In this document: piece after piece, positions 35,649 to 43,878 of the stretch
How positions within the stretch are numbered: the stretch's first letter is position 1
Layout: every line of letters begins with the position of its first letter
NCBI GenBank assembly: GCA_963738575.1
Contig: CAVTWY010000004.1
Coordinates: 1,054,001-1,118,000, forward strand
Direction: 5' to 3'
Source: CAVTWY01 sp963738575
GTDB taxonomy: Bacteria > Pseudomonadota > Gammaproteobacteria > Burkholderiales > Burkholderiaceae_C
Length of the DNA stretch: 64,000 nucleotides
The notes under the pieces: model-generated
The model's database searches: none
The model's input: the letters and a program-made list of their open reading frames with translations, nothing else
What the model was told of the DNA's origin: nothing
Position numbers and translations under genes: made by a program

Positions 35649-36002
35649 ATGAGCATTTCTGCCGGTGACGTGGTGGCGTTGACCCAAGCGCGCGCCAACC
35701 TTTCCGAACTGGCCGATCAAGTGAAAGCCGGCGCAGAAAAAATCATCACAAAAAACGGCGAGAGCTACGTTGCCCTGATCGATGCTGAACGGCTTGACTA
35801 CTATCACAGCCTGGAGCGCGAACGCATTCACTTGCTATTGATCGACGATGCCAGGCGCGGGCTGGAGGACATCGCTGCAGGGCGCACCTTCAACGCCGAC
35901 GACGCACTTGCCCGACTCCAAACGCGGCGCGGCCAACCCGCTGACGCCGCAGGCAACGTTAGCGTGAAGAAGGCCTCATCAGCCACCAGGAAGCGTGGCT
36001 GA
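35649..36002 (+). CDS. Type II antitoxin, Phd/YefM family
   Basis: This 117-residue protein starts with the Phd/YefM fold, in which VVALTQARANLSELADQVKAG and the following strand (ITKNGESYVALID) form the DNA-binding part. The C-terminal half would neutralise the toxin, and the basic tail is longer than in minimal antitoxins. An ATG at 35649 with a GAGGC-type ribosome-binding site is used. The toxin gene starts inside its last codons, giving an 8-base overlap typical of a co-translated pair. Confidence 0.85.
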   Translation: MSISAGDVVALTQARANLSELADQVKAGAEKIITKNGESYVALIDAERLDYYHSLERERIHLLLIDDARRGLEDIAAGRTFNADDALARLQTRRGQPADAAGNVSVKKASSATRKRG

Positions 36003-36396
36003 CTCGCTGCACAGGGTCGAGCTAACCGCCAGCTTCCTTCAAAGGCTGGAAAGCATCGAGTCCTACCTGGCCACGGCCGATGCGGCCTTTGCCTTCGACA
36101 AGCTTCTGGCAGAGTTGCGCTCCACGGTCATTCCCAACCTGCGGCGCTTCCCACGAATCGGTCGGCGCTACCTTGACCAACCTCCACAGTCGACAGAGGC
36201 GCTTGCCCAGTTGGCGGCCCTGCCGCCCGGCGCGGCCGAGGCGATGCGGGAGTATTTACACGGCGACTACCTGATCCTTTATGCCGTGGACAGTGCGGGC
36301 AAGGTCGTGCACATGCTATCGGTGCGCCACCACCGCGAACTCTCCTTCCAGTTCCCGCGGCTCTGGTCCACCCGCTCGGGTGAGCGCGAGCGCTAA
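35995..36396 (+). CDS. Type II toxin, RelE/ParE superfamily
   Basis: This 133-residue toxin starts at a GTG overlapping the antitoxin. The two N-terminal helices (LTASFLQRLESIESYL), a PNLRRFPRIGRRY strand region and the final strands (YLILYAVDSAGKVVHMLSVRHHREL) match the RelE/ParE fold. A stretch at residues about 65-85 (STEALAQLAALPPGAAEAM) is an addition compared with the roughly 95-residue norm. Whether it cleaves mRNA or poisons gyrase cannot be told. The pair sits between the polyol operon and the tannase gene. Confidence 0.82.
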   Translation: MADSLHRVELTASFLQRLESIESYLATADAAFAFDKLLAELRSTVIPNLRRFPRIGRRYLDQPPQSTEALAQLAALPPGAAEAMREYLHGDYLILYAVDSAGKVVHMLSVRHHRELSFQFPRLWSTRSGERER

Positions 36397-36498
36397 ACTT
36401 CGATGACAGTGAACGAGGTAACGACAATCAAACGGTCCCGTTTTTCGGGGAATGACGTTGGCGTGGAACGCAGCGACGTTTGACATTCAACGGCAGAC

Positions 36499-36900
36499 AT
36501 GGCCATGATGCCGCCAGAGATTCAATCCTTCTTCGAGCGCTACCGCAACGCATTCAACGCCCTTGACGGCGATGCGATTGCAAGGCTGTACGCGGTTCCC
36601 TCGGGGATCGCGTCTGACACAGGCTATGAACATTGGCCCGCTTACGAGCCCATTCGAAACAACATGGTTGCGCTTTGCCGTCTTTACAAAGACAACGGGT
36701 ACGTTCACGCGAACTTTGAGCCAACTTCTTTTCTTGCGCAAGGTGGGCAGTACGCAGTCGCCGACTTGCGATGGACCATTGAGCGAGCGGTTGACGAGCC
36801 ACCTTGGGTGTTCAATACAACATACAACCTCATGCGCTCGACCGACGGCTGGCGGGTTTTGCTGTGCACGGCCTACAGTGAGAGGCGGCTTGATGCGTAA
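36499..36900 (+). CDS. NTF2-like (SnoaL/DUF4440-type) hypothetical protein
   Basis: The 133-residue product has an NTF2-like cone fold pattern. An N-terminal helix (IQSFFERYRNAFNALDGDAIARLY) is followed by strands ending in FNTTYNLMRSTDGWRVLL. This family includes enzymes, polyketide cyclases and binding proteins, so a role cannot be named. No signal peptide is seen. Its base composition is a little richer in A and T than most neighbours, and with the toxin-antitoxin pair it may be an acquired segment. A start at the ATG 36508 is also possible. Confidence 0.6.
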   Translation: MAMMPPEIQSFFERYRNAFNALDGDAIARLYAVPSGIASDTGYEHWPAYEPIRNNMVALCRLYKDNGYVHANFEPTSFLAQGGQYAVADLRWTIERAVDEPPWVFNTTYNLMRSTDGWRVLLCTAYSERRLDA

Positions 36901-37091
36901 CCTGAGGTTTCACTTGGCAATTCTCTTGCCAGCGTTGCATGCCGTTGGGCCACCACCATCGTGGCCACTTGTTCAAAAGACGGCGGCGCTTAGATTCCTG
37001 CTGGCAAGTTAAGCTCGATACCTATTTTTGAGCCCAAGCAGCGTGGATTCCCCGCGTTCGCAGGCCAACAGTACTACCAGGGAGAAAACCC
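36901..37091. other. Gap before the tannase-like gene
   Basis: In this 191-base gap a small hairpin (TTGGCAA/TTGCCAG-type arms near 36914-36931) follows the NTF2-like gene, but no T run is attached. An AGGGAG ribosome-binding site near 37079 precedes the GTG of the next gene. No further gene or promoter was recognised. Confidence 0.3.
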
Positions 37092-38936
37092 GTGACGCTT
37101 GATACCTACCACTGGACCCACCGCGTCGTCGTTGTATCGGGGCTGTTGACGCTCGCAGGTTGCACCAGCTTTGAGCTTGCACCGTCGGTTCAAACGCCCT
37201 TGGCCTGCGACATGCAAAGCATCGGCCAGATGAAGATCGACGCGTCGACCCGCGTCATCGCGGTACAGAGCTTCAAGGCCGGTGACGAGGTTCGCTTGGC
37301 CAACTCGGCTGCGCCCCACGTCAAGACGGCCGTCGATGTGTGCATGGTCAAGTTGGTGGTGGGGCCAGGCAGCCCAGGCCCTGCGGGTGCGCCTTCCACG
37401 TCACCCGGCATTGGCATCGAAGTGTGGCTGCCTGCGCGCGAACAATGGAATAAGACCATTCGTGCTTATGGCAGCGGCGGGTGGGCTGGTGGGTACTACG
37501 CTGACCCGACGCGCATCGGTCAAAGTGGCGGTGGCAATGCCGTGTTTTTAGGTGCGGTGCAAAAGGGGTATGCCATCAGCGGCACCGACCATGGGCATGG
37601 CGGTACGGTGTCGGGGCGCAATGCGTCCTTTGCGATGAACCCGGACGGCTCGGTCAACACCGTGCTGTGGCGTGACTTTTCCGAGCGAAGTTTGTTGGAG
37701 CAGGCGCTGAAGACCAAGGCGGTTGTCAAGGCCTATTACGGCCAGGCGCATGCAAAAGCGTACTTCGACGGCTATTCCACGGGTGGCCGCCAGGGCTACA
37801 AGCTGGCACAAAAGTACCCCGAGCAGTACGACGGTATTTTGGCGGGCGCCCCGGCCTTCAACTGGACACGTTTCATCGCCGCCGAGCTTTACCCACAAAT
37901 CGTGATGCAACGGGATCTGGGTCGGGCGATTCCTAACGCAAAGTTGCATGCTGCCAGCGCACTGGCATTGCGTTCGTGCGGTGGAGCGCAGGCCGGTTGG
38001 GGTTTTCTGCTTGACCCCTTGGCGTGCACTTACAACCCGGCGCGTGACGCGGCGGCCTTGTGCGCCGGTGAAGTGGGCGAGGCCGGCACACAGGGCGCCA
38101 GCACCCAGGCCACGTGTTTGAGCATCAAAGAAGCTCGGGCCCTCAACAAATTTTGGTACGGCCTGACACGAGACGGCAGCGCACCCGACCCCGCGCTGGA
38201 CAACGGCCGTGCCAGCAGCCCGGCCGCCAACAGGGGACAACTGTGGTGGGGTTTGTCACGTGGCACAGACCTGACGGCACTGGCGGGCGAGCAAGCACCT
38301 TTCCCGATTGCCACGCAATTGGCCGCACTGTCGCTTCAAAACCCGCGCATTGCGCAAAAAGGCATGTTCAACAACGCGACGGGCCAAGGCGACGATGCTT
38401 GGAAGGCATTGACGCATGCCGATCTGGTGAATGTTTTCGATCGCGGCGTGGCCATGCAAGGCCAGTTTGCTGACATCAATACCGACGCCACGGACTTGAC
38501 CGCCCTGCGGGATCGCGGCGCCAAGGTGCTGTCGTACCACGGCCTTTCTGACCAACTCATCATGGCGCAGGGCTCGATGAATTACTTTGACCGTTTGTCG
38601 CAGCGCATGGGCGGTGCTGACCAAGTGCAGCGCTTCAACCGCTTGTTCTTCATTCCTGGCTTTGGGCACACGGGGTCATTCAACCTCACATCGGCCGTTG
38701 GTTTGAACGGCACGGTGACGCCTCCTGCATCTGTGCCATTGCCGCAGCCCGCTACAGGCCGCGACGAAATGTTCAACGCCCTGCGGGCCTGGGTTGAAAA
38801 AGGCGTTGCGCCCGACCGCATCGAGCTCACCGCCGCGTCTGGCAACTTGAGCTTGCCCATTTGCGCGCATCCCAAGAAGCCGACGCTGACGACGGGTTCA
38901 AACCCGAACCTGGCGCCAAGCTACGTTTGTCGCTGA
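37092..38936 (+). CDS. Tannase/feruloyl esterase family lipoprotein, atypical active site
   Basis: This 614-residue alpha/beta hydrolase has a lipoprotein signal (VSGLLTLAGC, lipid Cys24). The nucleophile region is FDGYSTGGRQG with Ser229, the Asp is Asp487 in HGLSDQLI, and the His is His526 in PGFGHTG. Characterised tannases and feruloyl esterases carry a Cys next to both Ser and His, joined by a disulfide (the CS-D-HC motif). Here both are replaced, by Tyr228 and Thr527. The family cleaves esters of phenolic acids; a related substrate is likely but unproved. Translation starts at a GTG after an AGGGAG site. Confidence 0.82.
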   Translation: MTLDTYHWTHRVVVVSGLLTLAGCTSFELAPSVQTPLACDMQSIGQMKIDASTRVIAVQSFKAGDEVRLANSAAPHVKTAVDVCMVKLVVGPGSPGPAGAPSTSPGIGIEVWLPAREQWNKTIRAYGSGGWAGGYYADPTRIGQSGGGNAVFLGAVQKGYAISGTDHGHGGTVSGRNASFAMNPDGSVNTVLWRDFSERSLLEQALKTKAVVKAYYGQAHAKAYFDGYSTGGRQGYKLAQKYPEQYDGILAGAPAFNWTRFIAAELYPQIVMQRDLGRAIPNAKLHAASALALRSCGGAQAGWGFLLDPLACTYNPARDAAALCAGEVGEAGTQGASTQATCLSIKEARALNKFWYGLTRDGSAPDPALDNGRASSPAANRGQLWWGLSRGTDLTALAGEQAPFPIATQLAALSLQNPRIAQKGMFNNATGQGDDAWKALTHADLVNVFDRGVAMQGQFADINTDATDLTALRDRGAKVLSYHGLSDQLIMAQGSMNYFDRLSQRMGGADQVQRFNRLFFIPGFGHTGSFNLTSAVGLNGTVTPPASVPLPQPATGRDEMFNALRAWVEKGVAPDRIELTAASGNLSLPICAHPKKPTLTTGSNPNLAPSYVCR

Positions 38937-39039
38937 GGGTCGAGCGAGGCGTGACTCTGGCGTTCCCTAGAATGCCAGGGTCCCTTCATCCATGTTGCCT
39001 CGCGTTCAATGCGCGGCTGCAACGCCCCCAGGAGCCCCC

Positions 39040-40665
39040 ATGTCCACGCTGGTATCCAAGATCAACGCCCGCGGCGAGGACTTCAAAGGCAATGCGAGGG
39101 CGATGCGGGCATTGGTCGACAACCTCAATGCCAAATTGGCGCAGGTGGCCCTGGGCGGAGGCGACCGGGCGCGCGCCAAGCACACGGCGCGGGGCAAGCT
39201 GTTGCCGCGTGACAGGGTGGAGATGCTGCTGGACCCTGACACCCCATTCTTAGAAATTGCGCCCCTGGCGGCGCTGGGCATGTACCCCGACAGCGAAGGC
39301 GCTGATTCTGCGCCGGGTGCGGGGATGATTGCCGGCGTGGGCCGGGTTGCCGGGGTTGAATGTTTGATCGTCTGCAACGACGCCACCGTGAAGGGTGGCA
39401 CCTACTACCCCTTGACGGTGAAGAAGCACCTGCGCGCCCAAGAAGTGGCGATGCAAAACCGCCTTCCTTGCATCTACTTGGTGGATTCCGGGGGTGCCAA
39501 CCTGCCCAACCAAGACGATGTGTTCCCCGACCGCGACCACTTTGGGCGCATCTTCTACAACCAGGCGCAAATGTCGGCGCAGGGCATTCCACAAATTGCG
39601 GTGGTGATGGGTTCTTGCACCGCGGGGGGTGCGTACGTTCCCGCCATGAGCGACGAAACCATCATCGTCAAGAACCAGGGCACGATTTTTTTGGGCGGGC
39701 CGCCGCTGGTCAAAGCCGCCATCAACGAGGTGGTGAGCGCCGAAGACCTGGGCGGGGGTGACGTGCACACGCGCCTCTCGGGCGTGGCCGACCATCTGGC
39801 CGACAACGACACGCACGCGCTGGCCTTGGCGCGAGCGGTGGTGGGTAATCTCAATTGGCGCAAGGCGCATGAGATGGTGACCGTGGCGCCGCGCCCGCCC
39901 AAGCTCGACCCCCAAGAGTTGTTGGGCGTGATCCCCACCGACGCGCGCAAGCCATACGACGTACGTGAGGTCATTGCGCGCATCGTCGATGGCAGCGAGT
40001 TTGACGAATTCAAGGCGCGCTACGGCACCACATTGGTGACTGGCTTTGCACACATCGAGGGCATGCCTGTGGGCATCATCGCCAACAACGGCGTGTTGTT
40101 CAGCGAATCAGCCATGAAGGGCGCGCACTTCATCGAGCTGTGTTGCCAGCGACGCGTGCCGCTGGTGTTTTTGCAGAACATCACCGGCTTCATGGTGGGC
40201 CGCAAGGTTGAAAGTGAAGGCATCGCCAAACACGGCGCCAAGATGGTGACAGCCGTGGCCACCGCCACCGTGCCCAAGTTCACCGTCATCATTGGTGGCA
40301 GCTTTGGGGCCGGCAACTACGGCATGTGCGGGCGCGCCTATTCACCTCGGTTTTTGTGGATGTGGCCCAACGCGCGCATTTGTGTGATGGGCGGCGAGCA
40401 GGCTGCAAGTGTGCTTGCCACCGTGCGCCGCGACGTGGTGGAGGCCAAAGGCGGCACCCTGACAGCGCTGCAAGAAGCCGCCATCAAGCAGCCCATCCTC
40501 GACCAGTTTGAGCAGCAGTCGCACCCTTACTATGCTAGCGCCAGGCTGTGGGACGACGGCGTCATCGACCCCACCGACACGCGCCGCGTGCTGGCCTTAG
40601 CGATAAGTGCCAGCTTGAACGCGCCCATCCCCAAGCAGCCACGCTTTGGCGTGTTCCGCATGTAG
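39040..40665 (+). CDS. liuB: Methylcrotonyl-CoA carboxylase, carboxyltransferase (beta) subunit
   Basis: This 541-residue subunit transfers the carboxyl group from biotin to 3-methylcrotonyl-CoA in leucine breakdown. The signature segments are NDATVKGGTYYPLTVKKHLRA, YLVDSGGANLPNQD, VMGSCTAGGAYVPAMSDE and IIGGSFGAGNYGMCGRAY. The AGGAG ribosome-binding site 5 bases before the ATG fixes the start. The biotin subunit gene is 4 kb downstream, past three further CDSs and the repeat region. Geranyl-CoA carboxylase (AtuC) is a relative, but the HMG-CoA lyase gene nearby favours LiuB. Confidence 0.92.
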   Translation: MSTLVSKINARGEDFKGNARAMRALVDNLNAKLAQVALGGGDRARAKHTARGKLLPRDRVEMLLDPDTPFLEIAPLAALGMYPDSEGADSAPGAGMIAGVGRVAGVECLIVCNDATVKGGTYYPLTVKKHLRAQEVAMQNRLPCIYLVDSGGANLPNQDDVFPDRDHFGRIFYNQAQMSAQGIPQIAVVMGSCTAGGAYVPAMSDETIIVKNQGTIFLGGPPLVKAAINEVVSAEDLGGGDVHTRLSGVADHLADNDTHALALARAVVGNLNWRKAHEMVTVAPRPPKLDPQELLGVIPTDARKPYDVREVIARIVDGSEFDEFKARYGTTLVTGFAHIEGMPVGIIANNGVLFSESAMKGAHFIELCCQRRVPLVFLQNITGFMVGRKVESEGIAKHGAKMVTAVATATVPKFTVIIGGSFGAGNYGMCGRAYSPRFLWMWPNARICVMGGEQAASVLATVRRDVVEAKGGTLTALQEAAIKQPILDQFEQQSHPYYASARLWDDGVIDPTDTRRVLALAISASLNAPIPKQPRFGVFRM

Positions 40666-40678
40666 CCTTGAGCGCCGC

Positions 40679-41830
40679 ATGAACTTCGAGAACACCTACC
40701 TCAACGCTGACCATGAGCTGCTGCGCGACCAGGTGTCGCGTTTTGTGGCGCGTGAGGTAGAACCCCATGCGCAGGCATGGGAGGCCGCTGGCATGGTGCC
40801 ACGCGATGTCATGCGGCGCCTGGGCGCAGCAGGGATGCTGGGGTTGATGTATAGCCCCGAGCATGGCGGCGCTGGCGCCGACGCGCTCACCAACCTGGTG
40901 TTTGCCGAGGCGCTGTCGCAATCCACGTTCGGGGGCTTCATCATCACCGTGCTGGTGCACACCGACATGGCCAGCCCGCACTTGCACCATGCCGGCACGC
41001 CAGCGCAGCAAGCCCGGTACATGCCACGCATCACACGCGGTGAGTTGATCACAGCGGTGGCCATCAGCGAGCCTGGGGCTGGCTCCGACGTGGCAGGCAT
41101 GCGCACCACCGCGCAAAGGGTTACCGACGGCAATGGCGAAGGTTGGGTGCTCAACGGCACCAAGCTCTTCATCACCAACGGCGTGCATGGCGACCTGTAT
41201 TTTGTGGCGGCGCGCACCGGTACCGGCCGGCACGCCATCACGATCTTCATCGTTGAAAAAGGCACGCCCGGCTTCACAGTGGGGCGGTCCCTCAGCAAAA
41301 CGGGGTGGCTTTCGTCCGACACCGCCGAGCTGGTGTTTGACAACTGCCGTGTGCCCGCCGCCAACGTGCTGGGCGAGGTCGACAAAGGTTTTTATTCGGT
41401 GATGAAGAACTTTCAAACCGAGCGCATTGCCTTGGCAGCCATGGCGGTGGGCCATGCCAACCAGGCTTTGCGGCTCACGCTAGATTTTGTGCGCCAACGC
41501 CAAGCCTTTGGGGCCACGCTGTGGGACAAGCAAGTGATTCGTCAACGCCTGGCCATGCTAGACGCCAAAACGCGTGCCACCCGTGCCTACATGTACCACT
41601 GCGCCTGGCTCGTCACCCAAGGGCGCGATGTGGTGCAAGACGTGTCGATGCTCAAGGCGCTCAGTGGTGAACTGGTGAACGAGGTGGTGCAAACCTGCCA
41701 GCAGTTTCATGGTGGCATGGGCTACATGCGCGACATGGCCATCGAGCGCCTGTGGCGCGACGCGCGCATTCTTGCCATCGGGGGTGGCGCAACCGAGGTG
41801 ATGCTAGACGAGGCGGCAAAGCGGTACTGA
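40679..41830 (+). CDS. Acyl-CoA dehydrogenase of the leucine/isoprenoid cluster
   Basis: This 383-residue flavoprotein starts 13 bases after liuB. Family parts include ISEPGAGSDVAGM, WLSSDTAELVFDN and FHGGMGYMRDMAIERLWRD. The last is of the citronellyl-CoA/long-chain group rather than the isovaleryl type, since the expected YEGTSE motif is replaced by IGGGATEV. The gene order carboxylase beta, dehydrogenase, hydratase recalls the acyclic terpene (atu) cluster, while the rest of the neighbourhood is leucine-like. The substrate remains open. Confidence 0.85.
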   Translation: MNFENTYLNADHELLRDQVSRFVAREVEPHAQAWEAAGMVPRDVMRRLGAAGMLGLMYSPEHGGAGADALTNLVFAEALSQSTFGGFIITVLVHTDMASPHLHHAGTPAQQARYMPRITRGELITAVAISEPGAGSDVAGMRTTAQRVTDGNGEGWVLNGTKLFITNGVHGDLYFVAARTGTGRHAITIFIVEKGTPGFTVGRSLSKTGWLSSDTAELVFDNCRVPAANVLGEVDKGFYSVMKNFQTERIALAAMAVGHANQALRLTLDFVRQRQAFGATLWDKQVIRQRLAMLDAKTRATRAYMYHCAWLVTQGRDVVQDVSMLKALSGELVNEVVQTCQQFHGGMGYMRDMAIERLWRDARILAIGGGATEVMLDEAAKRY

Positions 41831-41886
41831 GCGGAGGCGGCTCGCCACGCGAAGGCCGCGCGTTCAAACTTATGAGATAAAGCGGA

Positions 41887-42678
41887 ATGAACAGCAGCTT
41901 TCTGGATATCAAGCGCATCGGCCCCGTGGTGCACGTGTTTCTCAATCGCCCCGAGGTGCGCAACGCCTTCAACCAGCGGGTGATCGCCGACGTGACGGCG
42001 GCCTTTGAGGGTTTGGCGCAAGACTCAAGCGTGCGCGCGGTGGTGCTGGGCGGGCATGGCAAGGCGTTTTGTGCTGGGGCCGACTTGACGTGGATGCAGG
42101 CGATGGCCAGCTACACCTGGGACGAAAATCGCGCCGACGCCGAAGCCCTTGCCGCCATGCTGTGGGCTGTTTGGTCGTGTCCGGTGCCCGTGATCGGTCG
42201 CGTGCAAGGTGACTGTTACGCGGGTGGCGTGGGCTTGGCCGCATGTTGCGACGTGCTGGTGGCGGCGCAAGGGGTTCAGTTTTGCCTGAGCGAGGCCAAA
42301 TTGGGTTTGCTGCCTGCCACCATCGCGCCCTACGTGATCCGGGCCATGGGCGAGCAAGCGGCGCGCCGCTATTTTGTGACCGCCGAGCGTTTTGACGCTT
42401 CCGCCGCGTACGCGATGGGTTTTGTGCACCAAGTGACGACTTCGGAAGATCTGGACCGCACCTTGGAGGGTATTGTCGCAACCGTGGTCGCGAACGGGCC
42501 TGAGGCCGTCAAAGCCTGCAAAATGCTGGTGAAAGACGTGGCAGGTCGTCCGATTGATGCCGCGCTGCGTTCAGACACAGCACGCCGCATCGCCGACATT
42601 CGCGTCAGCGACGAGGGCCGCGAAGGCGTGCAGAGCTTTTTGAGCAAACGGGCGCCGTCGTGGGTTCAAGCGGTTTGA
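41887..42678 (+). CDS. liuC: Methylglutaconyl-CoA hydratase (enoyl-CoA hydratase family)
   Basis: This 263-residue crotonase-fold enzyme hydrates 3-methylglutaconyl-CoA to HMG-CoA, the step after the carboxylase. Its oxyanion-hole segments are FCAGADLTWMQ and CYAGGVGLAACCDV, and the LSEAKLGLLPATIAPYV stretch is typical of the LiuC subgroup. Position in the cluster supports the specific assignment over a general enoyl-CoA hydratase. It lies 56 bases after the dehydrogenase gene on the same strand. Confidence 0.87.
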   Translation: MNSSFLDIKRIGPVVHVFLNRPEVRNAFNQRVIADVTAAFEGLAQDSSVRAVVLGGHGKAFCAGADLTWMQAMASYTWDENRADAEALAAMLWAVWSCPVPVIGRVQGDCYAGGVGLAACCDVLVAAQGVQFCLSEAKLGLLPATIAPYVIRAMGEQAARRYFVTAERFDASAAYAMGFVHQVTTSEDLDRTLEGIVATVVANGPEAVKACKMLVKDVAGRPIDAALRSDTARRIADIRVSDEGREGVQSFLSKRAPSWVQAV

Positions 42679-42713
42679 GGGTTGGCGGGCCCATGGCACG
42701 AGGAGCCACTTAG

Positions 42714-43379
42714 ATGAACGTTCCAGACACATTGGCAAACTTTGACACCACGCACTTGTTTGCCATCGCGGCAGCTTTGGGCTGGGCCAGTGGTTTGCGG
42801 CTTTACGCCGTGGTCTTCTTGACGGGGTTGGCAGGTTACTTGGGCTGGATTCCGCTGCCCAAAGGGCTTTCGCTGCTTGAGTCCCCGGTGCTGCTTTGGG
42901 CCAGTGGGGGCATGCTGGCGGTTGAGTTTTTGGCGGACAAGGTGCCTTGGATCGATTCCCTGTGGGATTCGGTGCACACCTTCATTCGCGTGCCAGCCGG
43001 TGCTGCTTTAGCCTGGGGCGTGTTTGGCGGCGATCAGTCGCAGTGGGCCACGGTGGCGGCGCTGATGGGTGGCACGTTGGCGGCAACGTCGCACACAGCC
43101 AAGACAACCACCCGTGCTGCGGCCAACGCGTCGCCCGAGCCGTTCTCCAATGTGGCGCTGTCGCTGCTGGGTGATGCGGCGGTGCCAGCGATGTTGTGGC
43201 TGTCGTGGGAGCAGCCAACGCTGTTCTTTGTGGCGCTTGCCATCGCACTGGTGATCATGATTGCCGCAATCGTTTTGCTGTTCAAGTTCATGCGGGGGAT
43301 GCGCCGCAAACTGCACAACCACTTTGTGCCCACCAAGCTGGGGCCGGCCAGCCAGTTGGAGCGTGGTTCGGGTAGATGA
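42714..43379 (+). CDS. DUF4126 family membrane protein
   Basis: This 221-residue protein has about five hydrophobic segments. The DUF4126 pattern is visible: an N-terminal GWASGLRLYAVVFLTGLAGYLG stretch, EFLADKVPWIDSLWDSVHTFIR, and a SHTAKTTTRAAANASPEPF loop, then C-terminal helices. The function of the family is unknown. It sits downstream of liuC without sharing its pathway, and is followed by the 500-base repeat region. Confidence 0.82.
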   Translation: MNVPDTLANFDTTHLFAIAAALGWASGLRLYAVVFLTGLAGYLGWIPLPKGLSLLESPVLLWASGGMLAVEFLADKVPWIDSLWDSVHTFIRVPAGAALAWGVFGGDQSQWATVAALMGGTLAATSHTAKTTTRAAANASPEPFSNVALSLLGDAAVPAMLWLSWEQPTLFFVALAIALVIMIAAIVLLFKFMRGMRRKLHNHFVPTKLGPASQLERGSGR

Positions 43380-43461
43380 ACTCGTTTTCCTAGTTAGCTT
43401 TTGGCTTTTGGTTCTTCGCCTATTGCTTTTTGGCCTTGGTGCTTTGCGGGAGTTCGCGCTT

Positions 43462-43571
43462 GGCCGGCGCCGGTGGGTACGTGTTGGATCGAATGTCCTC
43501 CGATTCGGTCCGCCTTCGCGGCCCGCTCTCCCCCTTAATTTCGACCCAACACGCACCCACCGTCACCGTCC
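43462..43571 (+). repeat. 110-base palindromic element, copy A
   Basis: The outer arms GGTGGGTACGTGTTGGATCGAAT (first 20 bases shared) and the matching right arm near 43537-43563 are inverted copies. The core contains CGGTCCGCCTTCGCGG followed by a run of C. It aligns over its full 110 bases with copy B read on the other strand, with scattered mismatches mostly in the outer arms. Its outer ends (GGCCGG..., ...CCGTCC) match less well than those of copy B, so copy A looks older. Confidence 0.8.
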
Positions 43572-43669
43572 TTTTAGGCATCGCGCTGCTCGCCCTTGGT
43601 GACTTTCTGAGGCGTGCTTTGCGATCGCGATTGAGCGGCTGCTCAAGCGTGCATCACCCCATTTCGCAA

Positions 43670-43779
43670 GGCCGTCGGTGGTGGGTGGGGGTGGGGGCGA
43701 AATAAAGGGGGAGCGCGGTCCGCGAAGGCGGACCGAAGCGGAGGACATTCGCCTCCACCCCCACCCGCCGCCGACGGCC
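43670..43779 (-). repeat. 110-base palindromic element, copy B
   Basis: It begins GGCCGTCGGTGGTGGGTGG and ends CCACCCGCCGCCGACGGCC, near-perfect inverted arms of about 34 bases. The core between them is GAGCGCGGTCCGCGAAGG followed by GCGGACCGAAGCGGAGGAC. It is the same length as copy A and lies in opposite orientation. The design is that of a miniature inverted-repeat or REP-like element moved by a transposase encoded elsewhere. Confidence 0.85.
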
Positions 43780-43878
43780 AAACGCTAAGCCGGCAAAAGC
43801 GCTGCGCAAGTAAAAGTCATGCGCCTCCCTTTGACTGGCATAGCGCTAGGTTCGGCTAGCCGAACGGGCCTGAACGCA

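Larger units (their letters stand above)
43380..43878. other. Intergenic region with paired palindromic repeats
   Basis: The 499-base gap between the convergent DUF4126 and DUF2807 genes contains no supported gene. It holds two 110-base palindromic elements (listed separately), a 98-base spacer between them and about 100 bases on the right. The palindromes may also end transcription from both sides. Short open frames here are side products of the repeats. Confidence 0.6.

Noticed and set aside
38951..38981. Imperfect hairpin (GACTCTGGCGTT/AATGCCAGGGTC) between the tannase-like gene and liuB as a terminator
   Set aside because: Two mismatches break the stem and no T run follows; it may be a leader structure but the evidence is too thin to call.
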